Both the position numbers and the translations under genes were made by a program. From NCBI GenBank assembly GCA_944362615.1, contig CALVTM010000001.1, positions 124,001-188,000 of the forward strand: a stretch of DNA of 64,000 nucleotides, read 5' to 3'. The notes below the pieces were generated by a model. That model saw nothing but the letters and a program-made list of their open reading frames with translations. It did no database searches and was not told the origin of the DNA. Source of the DNA: an uncultured Clostridia bacterium (GTDB lineage Bacteria; Bacillota; Clostridia; Christensenellales; Pumilibacteraceae). Positions 1-6,880 of the stretch are shown here, piece by piece (within the stretch, counting starts at the first letter, position 1; each line of letters opens with the position of its first letter).

Positions 1-1300
1 TGTTGAGTCCCCAGTTGGAAGGGATTATCATCGTATCGAATTCATCGAACTGAGGCGCAGTCGTATCGGAAACGTTGATGCGGTAAGGATGTGCAGCTGT
101 CTCGTTTCCGGACGTATCCTTCGCCTGGTATACAACGTTGTAAATACCCGTCTCGGTAGGATAGAAGCTCATGAAGTTGTCGTTATCGAACGTAACTACT
201 ACAGCCTCGGCAGGGTTCGTCGTGGTCTCACGCTTGCCTTCCGAATTATATGCGTATGCAGTATTGTCATCTGCAGCCGCTTTGTAGTAAAGTGCGTTTC
301 CTTCACTGTCCTTCTTTGCATAACCGGTGTCAGCATCTATAACCGCAGCAACTACGTTACGCGCTTCGTTTTCACCCGCGTAAGTGTGCGTCACCGTGAT
401 GCTTACCTGTACACGCTCATCATAGTTATCCGTAGCCGTTGCTGCGGGAAGCGTGATCTCAGTGCCTATAGACTCCGAAGAAGATATACCGGATACGTTA
501 AGGCTGGGCGCGGTATCATCGGAGAACTGCGTCTGCGCCTGCATCGTGTACTCTTCAGACATTACGTTCTTTCCGCCTGCAAGCTGTGCATAGTAGGTAA
601 AGAAGTATGTTCCCGCCTGTTCGGGCTTGACGGTTACTCCGCCTGCGGGCCATGCGGTCGCATCAGCGTCATCTGCGTCATACATGTTGTAAAGAGTCGT
701 GCTTCCGTCAGGATAAGTAACTCTGCAGTATACTTCGCTGCTGTCCTCTTCCATGTTTACGGGGAACCACTCTTCATCCGTTTCATCGTAGTAGTAAAGC
801 GTAGCTTCGGGGATAACTATTTCTTCAGCGTCAGTACCGGACTGTACGAAAGTAGGAATGGAAGCGCCATAACCGTCTACTATAAATTTATAGTCATAGT
901 CGCTGTAGCATTCTACATTATAGAAATAGCTGCCGGTGTATTTGTTGGAACCGGAATTCTCGGTGGAAGTACGGGTGTACGTCACACGATATACTCCAAG
1001 CTCGTCCGCTTTTACGGTGTATCCGTTTACGCCGACACTGCCGAGTGCCGAACCTTCAAGCACTACTCCGCCCGGCGTCTTTACGCTTACGGTAACATTA
1101 TTACCGGGATCAGCAACCGTGAAGCTGCCGCCGTATTTGACTCTTTCGGTTATCTTGGTGTTTATAACCGTCTCTGCGCCGGCGCCATCCGCATTTGCGG
1201 TGTACGGTCCGACATAGGTCATGACCGTCGCGACAGCAAGAGCAAACGCAAGTACGAAAGCTATTATCATCGCAGCGGTTTTCTTTGTGATTCTTGACAT
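1..1300 (-). CDS. Secreted multi-domain Ig-like protein, 5' part only
   Basis: The reading frame stays open from an ATG at 1300 to the window edge, so only the first 433 residues are present. Residues 1 to about 36 form a signal peptide: a basic start, a hydrophobic core rich in Ala and Val, and a likely cleavage after an Ala-Asn-Ala. The rest is low in Cys and rich in Thr, Ser, Asp and Tyr, with recurring beta-strand blocks of the 'DTAP' and 'TATDNYDE' kind, typical of bacterial Ig-like or HYR-like surface domains. A GGAG Shine-Dalgarno lies 7 bases before the ATG. The function is probably extracellular adhesion or glycan binding, but no catalytic domain is visible in this part. Confidence 0.75.
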   Translation of the reverse strand, partial: MSRITKKTAAMIIAFVLAFALAVATVMTYVGPYTANADGAGAETVINTKITERVKYGGSFTVADPGNNVTVSVKTPGGVVLEGSALGSVGVNGYTVKADELGVYRVTYTRTSTENSGSNKYTGSYFYNVECYSDYDYKFIVDGYGASIPTFVQSGTDAEEIVIPEATLYYYDETDEEWFPVNMEEDSSEVYCRVTYPDGSTTLYNMYDADDADATAWPAGGVTVKPEQAGTYFFTYYAQLAGGKNVMSEEYTMQAQTQFSDDTAPSLNVSGISSSESIGTEITLPAATATDNYDERVQVSITVTHTYAGENEARNVVAAVIDADTGYAKKDSEGNALYYKAAADDNTAYAYNSEGKRETTTNPAEAVVVTFDNDNFMSFYPTETGIYNVVYQAKDTSGNETAAHPYRINVSDTTAPQFDEFDTMIIPSNWGLN

Positions 1301-1318
1301 CAGATGTCTCCTTCGGTT

Positions 1319-1358
1319 TATACTTGTTACAATATACTTTAATATACTTGTTACAATA
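1319..1358 (-). promoter_or_regulatory. Two 16-base direct repeats in the leader of the secreted protein
   Basis: The block TATACTTGTTACAATA occurs at 1319-1334 and again at 1343-1358, 24 bases apart. Each copy contains the small palindrome TTGTTACAA. Both copies lie between the predicted transcription start (about 1360) and the gene's Shine-Dalgarno, so a bound repressor would block elongation. The regulator is unknown. Confidence 0.45.
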
Positions 1359-1366
1359 CTCCGTTT

Positions 1367-1396
1367 ATTATATTATAATGCCCGCGGAGTTGTCAA
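1367..1396 (-). promoter_or_regulatory. Sigma-A promoter of the secreted protein
   Basis: Read on the minus strand there is a TTGACA at 1391-1396 and a TATAAT at 1367-1372, 18 bases apart. A second TATAAT overlaps at 1372-1377 but would give a spacing of only 13. Confidence 0.65.
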
Positions 1397-1440
1397 ACAA
1401 ATTTTCGTATATACGCGAATTTTAATTATATTTTCTGCAG

Positions 1441-2721
1441 TCATGCAAGCACTCTTATCAGACTTTCCACCTTATTGGTATCGTCCAGATCTTCTATGTC
1501 CTCTACTGCCGCCATTATATCGCTTTCACTCGCCGTATGAGTAAGAAATACGATCGCAGCACCGCTTCCGAACGATCTCTGAGAGACGCTTTCTATGCTG
1601 ACGCTGTGCCTTGCAAAAACACCGGTAACTGCTGCAAGTACGCCTGGTACGTCCTTGACGGATATCGACATATAATACTTGCTGCTGAAATCGCTCGCTA
1701 TTACTATATCATCCGCTTTCTGACCGTTGTTCTCAAAATCGGAATAAACCGGCCCGGATGCTTTCGCCGCATACACAATGTCGCTCACTATAGCGCTGCC
1801 CGTAGGACGCGCTCCGGCGCCTCTGCCGTAGAACATAAGGTCGTCCACATAATCGCCGTTCACATATACCGCATTGAACGATCCGCCTACACTCGCAAGA
1901 GGATGCGCGGCGGGAACAAATGTAGGGTGTACTCTGACTTCTATTTCATTGCCCTTCCGCTTTCCTATCGCAAGCAGCTTTATGCGATAACCCAGTTCAA
2001 GACCGGCTTTTATATCCGCTTTGGATATCTTGGTTATGCCTTCGCGGTGTATCATCTGATACGGAACACATGTGTGGAAAGCAAGCGATGCAAGTATGGA
2101 AAGTTTATAAGCAACGTCAAATCCTTCTACGTCCGACGTCGGATTAAACTCTGCGTATCCGAGCTGCTGCGCTTCCTTCAGCGCATCATCGTAGCTCATA
2201 CCCTCTTCCGTCATTTTCGTGAGAATGTAATTGGTCGTTCCGTTGATTATTCCCACAAGCGACGTAATGTGGTTCGCCTGCAGACCTTCCTGGAGTGCAC
2301 GGATTATAGGAACACCGCCGACACACGACGCCTCAAAGTAAAGTCCGGCGCCGCCCTTCTTCGCCGCCGCCTCAAGCGCAGGCCAGTGCTTGGATATCAG
2401 CTCTTTATTTGCGGTAACCACGTTTTTGCCGGAAAGCAGCACCTTCTCTATGAACGTCTTAGCAGGCTCAACGCCGCCCATCGTTTCGACTACAATGTCT
2501 ATGCTCTTATCTGCCGCTATCTCGTCCACGGTAGCTGCCGCCTTGTTTTCGGGTATTCCGAAATATCTGATACGATCGATATTCTTATCCAGCACTTTAG
2601 AAACCTGAAAATCTATGCCCTGTGTGCGCAGCAGAAAATCGTGATTCTTAGTCAGTATCTCGTAAGTACCGCCGCCTACAGTGCCTATACCCATGATTGC
2701 TACATTAACAGTCTTCTTCAT
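1441..2721 (-). CDS. hom: Homoserine dehydrogenase with C-terminal ACT domain
   Basis: This enzyme reduces aspartate semialdehyde to homoserine with NAD(P)H, at the entry of the threonine and methionine branch. The N-terminal Rossmann fold has the GIGTVGGG nucleotide loop near residue 11. The catalytic domain holds the family block with NPTSDVEG near residue 195. Residues from about 350 form an ACT domain, so feedback inhibition, usually by threonine, is expected. The length of 426 is normal. It lies 21 bases after coaX and is probably the last gene of the operon that starts at 4400. Asd and aspartokinase of the same pathway are also in this window. Confidence 0.96.
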   Translation of the reverse strand: MKKTVNVAIMGIGTVGGGTYEILTKNHDFLLRTQGIDFQVSKVLDKNIDRIRYFGIPENKAAATVDEIAADKSIDIVVETMGGVEPAKTFIEKVLLSGKNVVTANKELISKHWPALEAAAKKGGAGLYFEASCVGGVPIIRALQEGLQANHITSLVGIINGTTNYILTKMTEEGMSYDDALKEAQQLGYAEFNPTSDVEGFDVAYKLSILASLAFHTCVPYQMIHREGITKISKADIKAGLELGYRIKLLAIGKRKGNEIEVRVHPTFVPAAHPLASVGGSFNAVYVNGDYVDDLMFYGRGAGARPTGSAIVSDIVYAAKASGPVYSDFENNGQKADDIVIASDFSSKYYMSISVKDVPGVLAAVTGVFARHSVSIESVSQRSFGSGAAIVFLTHTASESDIMAAVEDIEDLDDTNKVESLIRVLA

Positions 2722-2742
2722 TGCAATATGTTCTCCGTGTTT

Positions 2743-3555
2743 TTATCTTTTTGTCATACGTCCTCCGGAAATTTTATTCTCCGAAGGTTCGGTATTAAGT
2801 TTGTAAATAATATTAAGTCCGCGCAGCGTCAGCGTCCTGTCCATAATGTCAATAATGTCGCTGTTTTTATATATCAGCTCGCTTAGCCCACCGGTCGCTA
2901 TCACCTTCGCTGTAAGATACCCGGTCTCCTCGCGCAGAAGTCGCACTACGCGCTCCGCCATACCTATATAGCCTTGTATCAGCCCCGACTGCATATTTGT
3001 TATCGTGTTCTTTCCGAGCACTTTCGCCGGCAGGATCAGCTCGACTTCGGGCAGCTTTGCCGCGGACATCGAAAGCGCTTCGGCTGCGCTTTTAAGCCCG
3101 TGTCCGATAACGCCGCCGAGAAATTCTCCCTTCTCACTGATGACGTTAAAAGTCGTCGCCGTTCCGCAGTCAAGCGTTATGCACGGACCACCGTATGTGT
3201 AATACGCAGCAACGGAATTAACTATTCTGTCAGCGCCCACCTCTTTGGGATTATCGTACTTTATGTTTAACCCCGTTTTTATACCCGACCCTACATTAAG
3301 CGGTTTTACGCCGAGGTAATAATCACACGCATGATCAAAGGTGTAATTCATTCCGGGATTTACCGAGGACATTATCGCACCCGTTATATCGGATGCGGTT
3401 ATGCCGCCCGCACGCAAACGGTTCACGATATCCATACCGTATTCATCGCCAGTGCGTCCCTGTACCGAAGACAGTCTCAAAGACTGCACAAGGTTGTCCC
3501 CGTCAAATACACCTATCTTGACGTTAGTATTTCCTATGTCGATTGCAAGCAACAT
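2743..3555 (-). CDS. coaX: Type III pantothenate kinase
   Basis: The enzyme phosphorylates pantothenate, the first step of coenzyme A synthesis. It has the N-terminal DIGNTNVKIGVF phosphate loop of the CoaX family, the DCGTATTFN block near residue 125 and the TGGLSE block near residue 225. At 270 residues it is of usual length, with a basic tail. Its ATG overlaps the TGA of the upstream membrane protein gene as TGATG, which implies translational coupling. Type III enzymes are not inhibited by coenzyme A and need a monovalent cation; that is family knowledge. Confidence 0.95.
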   Translation of the reverse strand: MLLAIDIGNTNVKIGVFDGDNLVQSLRLSSVQGRTGDEYGMDIVNRLRAGGITASDITGAIMSSVNPGMNYTFDHACDYYLGVKPLNVGSGIKTGLNIKYDNPKEVGADRIVNSVAAYYTYGGPCITLDCGTATTFNVISEKGEFLGGVIGHGLKSAAEALSMSAAKLPEVELILPAKVLGKNTITNMQSGLIQGYIGMAERVVRLLREETGYLTAKVIATGGLSELIYKNSDIIDIMDRTLTLRGLNIIYKLNTEPSENKISGGRMTKR

Positions 3556-4400
3556 CAGCTATTCACTTCACCTTCCGTTATTTCCTGTTTTTTGCGCGGT
3601 TTTCCATCCACTCCCAGTCTGAGTCCTTTTCTTACGCCGAGTATCACAAACGGTGAGATCACCGTTGTTATCAATAGTTCCGGTAGAAAATTTATCAGCA
3701 TCAGAGTGGCATATACTTCCGAAAGCGATCCGTATTTATCGGAGAATAAAAACATCATCGGGAGCACAAGCGCAGTGTTTGATACGACCGTAAAAAACGA
3801 GCCGACTGAAAGTGCAAACTGCTCCGCACCACGCTCCGTACCTTTTCCGAATATTCGTGCGCCGCAGGCAACGGCAAATCCGACCAGAAACAGTTCCGCA
3901 AGAACGCATATCCATAAAAGGATAAAAAATACAAAGCTGTCCATTGTGTTGAACAACAATATTATATAAACAACTATTCCCTCCACGCCGAGCACGGATA
4001 TTATCACGGAAAGCGTAAACGGAAAACGAGTTATACGAGCAGCCGCGCTCAGTCCCCTTGCCGCAAATCCCGCCAGTTTATATGCACCGAATCCTATGAT
4101 ACATATAAACAGCCTCGGCAATACGGATACAAGCGGGTTCTGGAACAATACACTCTGAAATATAAACGAAAGAACAAAACTGGTCAGTCCGAAGATCGCG
4201 CCCGCCGCTATCGCATAAGGGAATTTATTGTATATAAACGAAAAAGTCGTTACGCTTACCAGTGCGCATACTGCAAGAGCAGCGCCGCTTATACCGAGTG
4301 ACAAGCCGTATGAATACGTCTTATCAAGCAAATTAGCGACTATTATTACCGCAGTCATTACGCCGAGTGTTGCCGTTACGCGAGTTCTTTTACTGTTCAT
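3555..4400 (-). CDS. ECF transporter S-component-like membrane protein, possibly for pantothenate
   Basis: The 281-residue protein has about seven hydrophobic segments and the small, Gly- and Ala-rich N-terminal helices typical of substrate-binding S-components of ECF vitamin transporters. I chose the ATG at 4400 because an AGGAG sits just before it and an upstream in-frame start lacks one. The coupling to coaX suggests that the substrate is pantothenate or a related precursor, but this is inference from the neighbour. No ATPase or T-component gene is nearby, as expected for group II ECF systems that share an energising module. Confidence 0.6.
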   Translation of the reverse strand: MNSKRTRVTATLGVMTAVIIVANLLDKTYSYGLSLGISGAALAVCALVSVTTFSFIYNKFPYAIAAGAIFGLTSFVLSFIFQSVLFQNPLVSVLPRLFICIIGFGAYKLAGFAARGLSAAARITRFPFTLSVIISVLGVEGIVVYIILLFNTMDSFVFFILLWICVLAELFLVGFAVACGARIFGKGTERGAEQFALSVGSFFTVVSNTALVLPMMFLFSDKYGSLSEVYATLMLINFLPELLITTVISPFVILGVRKGLRLGVDGKPRKKQEITEGEVNS

Positions 4401-4503
4401 GATTTTTCTCCTGTCAGATCTCCGCAAACGAAGTATCTGCATAATTTGATATGTATACATAAAGCTGGACTTACACTGCGCATGATAGCCCGCATACGTT
4501 GAT

Positions 4504-4532
4504 ATTTTAACATTTTTCCCGCCGTTTTGCAA
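4504..4532 (-). promoter_or_regulatory. Promoter of the ECF-coaX-hom operon
   Basis: On the minus strand TTGCAA at 4527-4532 and TAAAAT at 4504-4509 are 17 bases apart, with a TGT just before the -10 (extended -10). The leader is about 97 bases; I recognise no riboswitch in it. Confidence 0.55.
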
Positions 4533-4569
4533 GTGTTTGCATGTAAAAATTGACCTCTCTGTCAATGGT

Positions 4570-4608
4570 GTAGTGTTTTATTCTTATTTAAAAAGGATAG
4601 AACACTAC
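4570..4608. repeat. Inverted repeat at the edge of the decayed element
   Basis: The arms at 4570-4581 and 4597-4608 pair over 12 bases with one G-T pair, leaving a 15-base AT-rich loop. It stands at the start of the run of small decayed genes and could be a terminator or a replication hairpin of that element. Confidence 0.5.
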
Positions 4609-4737
4609 CTTCCTTTTTGGCGCTTGTTGCATAAGGCGTTGCCGTGAGTGGCGGCGTTGTAGTCACTCCCCCTTTTTGTACATTTGCCCTCGGGCTTTGT
4701 AAATATCATTTCATGTCGTAAGACGAAGGAGGCCATT

Positions 4738-5005
4738 ATGGCAGAAGTAGAACTCTACAAGAAGAATGTTCCGTATATGGAGAAAAAAGGACGGAAAGGA
4801 AAAGACCGCGACTAATTTTTATATGCTCTGCGGCAGCGTATCCGTTCCCATCGAAGTAAAATTCTTCCCGAATGACGACGGTCAGGATCCGCGTTATCGC
4901 GAGCGCAAGACCGTTATGATAGCATTTGCGGAAGAATAGCCCGAAACAGAAAATAAGAAAGATTCCGCAAAAGCCGCGGCAAATGCCGAGATTTCGCATT
5001 TATGA
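4738..5005 (+). pseudogene. Broken small gene: frameshift plus in-frame stop
   Basis: A strong AAGGAGG precedes an ATG at 4738. The frame reads 25 codons to a TAA at 4813. A one-base shift near 4795-4808 opens a second frame whose product runs through the blocks TNFYMLCGSVSVPIEVKFF and FPNDDGQDPRYRERKTV to a TAG at 4937. Beyond it the same frame continues with a charged, Ala- and Lys-rich tail to a TGA at 5003. Together they would make a protein of about 88 residues with a basic centre and an acidic tail. I read it as one gene killed by a frameshift and a nonsense change. A single-strand DNA-binding protein of a small phage or plasmid is a guess from size and composition only. Confidence 0.6.
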
Positions 5006-5015
5006 GGTGTGACAT

Positions 5016-5207
5016 ATGTTTATCGAACCTACTATCGTTAAAAACGAAGAAAAGTTTTTGGTAAACTTGTCATGCCTTATTTTTATATCCTCGGCACGGA
5101 CCGGAAGCTGTATACATACTTTTGACAGCGATACTTTTTACGTTAAAGAAGCATACGAGTATCTATGCGAAGTATGCCGTGCGGCAAACGAAGTTGAAAA
5201 AACGTGA
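5016..5207 (+). pseudogene. Small hypothetical gene, probably frameshifted
   Basis: The ATG at 5016 follows a GAGGTG Shine-Dalgarno that overlaps the end of the previous gene. The frame is open for 63 codons, but the middle part (about 5068-5120) reads more like protein in another frame, with the block PYFYILGTDRKLYTYF, before the C-terminal part resumes with DTFYVKEAYEYLCEVC. Two compensating shifts would explain this. The family is unknown. It is tightly packed behind the broken gene at 4738, which suggests that both came from one element. Confidence 0.45.
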
Positions 5208-5211
5208 CAAA

Positions 5212-5499
5212 ATGTCTAAAACGTCTAAAAGGTATAACGAAAAACAAGCAAATCTAAGTAGTTATACCGTTTACGTTAAAATATCGGCGTTAACGCACAC
5301 CGCTTGGGGCTTGTCTAAACGGACAGGAGTAGACTATCAGACATTCAATAAAAATCGTATGTCGGGTAAACCATTGACAATGAAGGACCGAAAGGTTTTT
5401 CCAGAAGGCAGAGAACGGTTTTCTCTCGGCAGTCATGATCTTGCTCGTACTTTGCGACATGTCGGCAGAGCCGGCAATAAAAAGAAGAGAGACAAATAA
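5212..5499 (+). CDS. Hypothetical basic protein of the decayed element
   Basis: An open frame of 95 codons begins at an ATG at 5212, directly after the previous gene, with no clear Shine-Dalgarno. The product is very basic, rich in Lys, Arg, Ser and Thr, with no membrane segment. The part around TAWGLSKRTGVDYQTFNKNRM resembles a small helix-turn-helix, but this is only a visual impression. Its stop codon lies in the loop of the hairpin at 5487-5509. It may be a remnant rather than a functional gene. Confidence 0.35.
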   Translation: MSKTSKRYNEKQANLSSYTVYVKISALTHTAWGLSKRTGVDYQTFNKNRMSGKPLTMKDRKVFPEGRERFSLGSHDLARTLRHVGRAGNKKKRDK

Positions 5500-5754
5500 C
5501 TTGTCTCTCGTGCGGGTCGGAACCATGCCGACGACTGACCATATAGGTCAGGTTCGCTACCTTGAAAACAGTATAACTTATTCTACGACAAAAGTCAAAT
5601 AAAAGTATTTAGGCAGGACGAATACACGTCTTAATAAATGGGATATGGCGAGAATACGTCGCGGAAAAGATAAGTCAAATAAAAAGTAACGGGCAACAAA
5701 CTGTTACCCGTTAAATGCGAATAGACTTGAAATGTCCGGTCGGAATACCCCGAC
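5487..5754. repeat. Hairpin-dense noncoding stretch with short direct repeats
   Basis: Five perfect or near-perfect hairpins fall within about 270 bases: 9-base arms at 5487-5495/5501-5509; GTCGG/CCGAC at 5516-5532; CTGACC/GGTCAG at 5535-5551; TAACGGG/CCCGTTA at 5687-5713; and GTCGG/CCGAC again at 5739-5754. The first and last GTCGG hairpins share the frame GGTCGGAA...CCGACG. The block AAGTCAAATAAAA occurs at about 5592 and 5672, with a diverged copy near 5786. None carries a T-run, so they are not plain terminators. The pattern suits a replication or packaging origin of a small replicon; this is inference. Confidence 0.5.
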
Positions 5755-5812
5755 GTCGCATTATTATTATACGGCGCGTTATAACAAAAGTCAACCAAAA
5801 AAGGAACATCAC

Positions 5813-5914
5813 ATGAAGATATTCAAAAGCATACTCAAAATAGTTATTCTCGTTGCGGTGATCATTGTTGCCGGGTACTTTATACATACGGGATGCAACA
5901 GCTGCGGCATATGA
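5813..5914 (+). CDS. Tiny single-pass membrane peptide
   Basis: The peptide has 33 residues: a basic start (KIFKSILK), one hydrophobic helix at about residues 9-25 and a short tail with two Cys. An AAGGA lies 8 bases before the ATG at 5813. The stop overlaps the start of the next gene as ATGA, so the two are translationally coupled. Small single-helix proteins of this kind occur in filamentous phages and in toxin peptides; sequence alone does not decide. Confidence 0.5.
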   Translation: MKIFKSILKIVILVAVIIVAGYFIHTGCNSCGI

Positions 5915-6246
5915 AAGTAAAAGCATACACCGTTATATCCATAGCCATTACCGTCGGCATAGCCGTAGCGGCGTTTTTTTGTTTCCCGCACGCATTCGGC
6001 AGACTTGTTGAAAGCCTGCGAGATCTCGGCATGTCGTTTGTCTATTTTTTCACTTATTTATTCGGACATTCCGATGCCGTTACGCCAACCGTTATTACTT
6101 ATCCGGATTACACTTTTCTTGCTTATTTCGGCAGCGGGAACGCTCCGAATACGGCGCTTGCAGAAACGTTTGAAGGTTTTGCGGAACAATGGATAATTTA
6201 TTGGAAAACATTAATATCTAAGGCAAGCAAAATAAATAATATCTGA
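5911..6246 (+). CDS. Small membrane-anchored protein of the decayed element
   Basis: The frame gives 111 residues and starts at the ATG that overlaps the preceding stop. Residues 5-27 form a membrane helix, followed by an amphipathic stretch with RLVESLRDLGMSFVYFF, then a polar part with PTVITYPDYTF and a Trp- and Tyr-containing end. The frame stops in AT-rich sequence, and the protein may be the N-terminal part of a longer ancestor. I do not recognise the family with confidence. The coupling with the tiny membrane peptide suggests a joint role at the membrane. Confidence 0.5.
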   Translation: MKVKAYTVISIAITVGIAVAAFFCFPHAFGRLVESLRDLGMSFVYFFTYLFGHSDAVTPTVITYPDYTFLAYFGSGNAPNTALAETFEGFAEQWIIYWKTLISKASKINNI

Positions 6247-6319
6247 AAACTGTTATGTCATGTCGGCGTTAGCTCGCGCTTTGAAAACATCGTTAAAAGC
6301 AAACTACATCTTAAGATGA

Positions 6320-6346
6320 AAAAGGGAAGCGTTTCGCTTCCCTTTT
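6320..6346. terminator. Bidirectional terminator with a perfect 12-base stem
   Basis: AAAAGGGAAGCG at 6320-6331 pairs perfectly with 6335-6346 across a TTT loop, giving an A-run on one side and a T-run on the other. It lies between the small genes ending at 6246 on the plus strand and the Cys-rich gene ending at 6381 on the minus strand. Confidence 0.85.
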
Positions 6347-6380
6347 CGCGTGCGTTTTCAGCTCTGCTTTGCGATATGTA

Positions 6381-6575
6381 TTATTTGCAGCAGCAGTCGT
6401 TCTTATTGCAGCAGCAAGATATGAGGAGCCATAAGAATACGAGATCGCAACAGTCTATCTTCTTATCACAGCCGCAGCACGAACCGCATCCGCATCCGCC
6501 GCATGAGCCGCCGCAGCAGCACAGAAGCAACAGTATGACAAATATGTCGTTGCAGCCGCATCCCTGATTAAACAT
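6381..6575 (-). CDS. Very Cys-rich small membrane-like protein
   Basis: The product has 64 residues, of which 19 are Cys, in clusters CCC, CC and GCGC separated by two hydrophobic stretches (FVILLLL and LVFLWLLI). I chose the ATG at 6575 because GGGAGG lies 8 bases before it; an upstream in-frame ATG has no such site. Clostridial genomes often carry such Cys-rich peptides; their role is not established, and spore-coat or metal-binding functions are only suggestions. The 240 bases between this gene and the glyS promoter hold no other recognisable feature. Confidence 0.6.
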   Translation of the reverse strand: MFNQGCGCNDIFVILLLLCCCGGSCGGCGCGSCCGCDKKIDCCDLVFLWLLISCCCNKNDCCCK

Positions 6576-6818
6576 TAGTGTTTCCCTCCCTTTTGTGTAT
6601 TTGAACATCCTTCCGTCTTATGTGCAGCTCCGCCTCACCGCCGCATACGGCGACGTCTTTCCGGACGCGACGGCAGGCCTTTTCTTAAGCTTATCGATTT
6701 TTTATCTTTTGTCGGAGGATATCCTACTTCATACTACTCCGCACTCACCGTAAATGTTACTACGTACACAAAAACTCAATTATTTTTATTCGTTTATCCA
6801 TGCCGCCCCGTCGCTTGC

Positions 6819-6847
6819 TTGACAGAATACATAGTATTTGATATTAT
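6819..6847 (+). promoter_or_regulatory. glyS promoter
   Basis: A perfect TTGACA at 6819-6824 and TATTAT at 6842-6847 are spaced by 17 bases. The start point would be near 6854, leaving a leader of about 27 bases, too short for a T-box. Confidence 0.85.
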
Positions 6848-6880
6848 ATTACGGCAATAAGCAAGGAGATATCATTTATA

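Noticed and set aside
4736..4999. An 87-codon frame on the minus strand opposite the broken gene at 4738
   Set aside because: It has no ribosome-binding site and a low-complexity product; the plus-strand frames have a strong AAGGAGG and coherent sequence.
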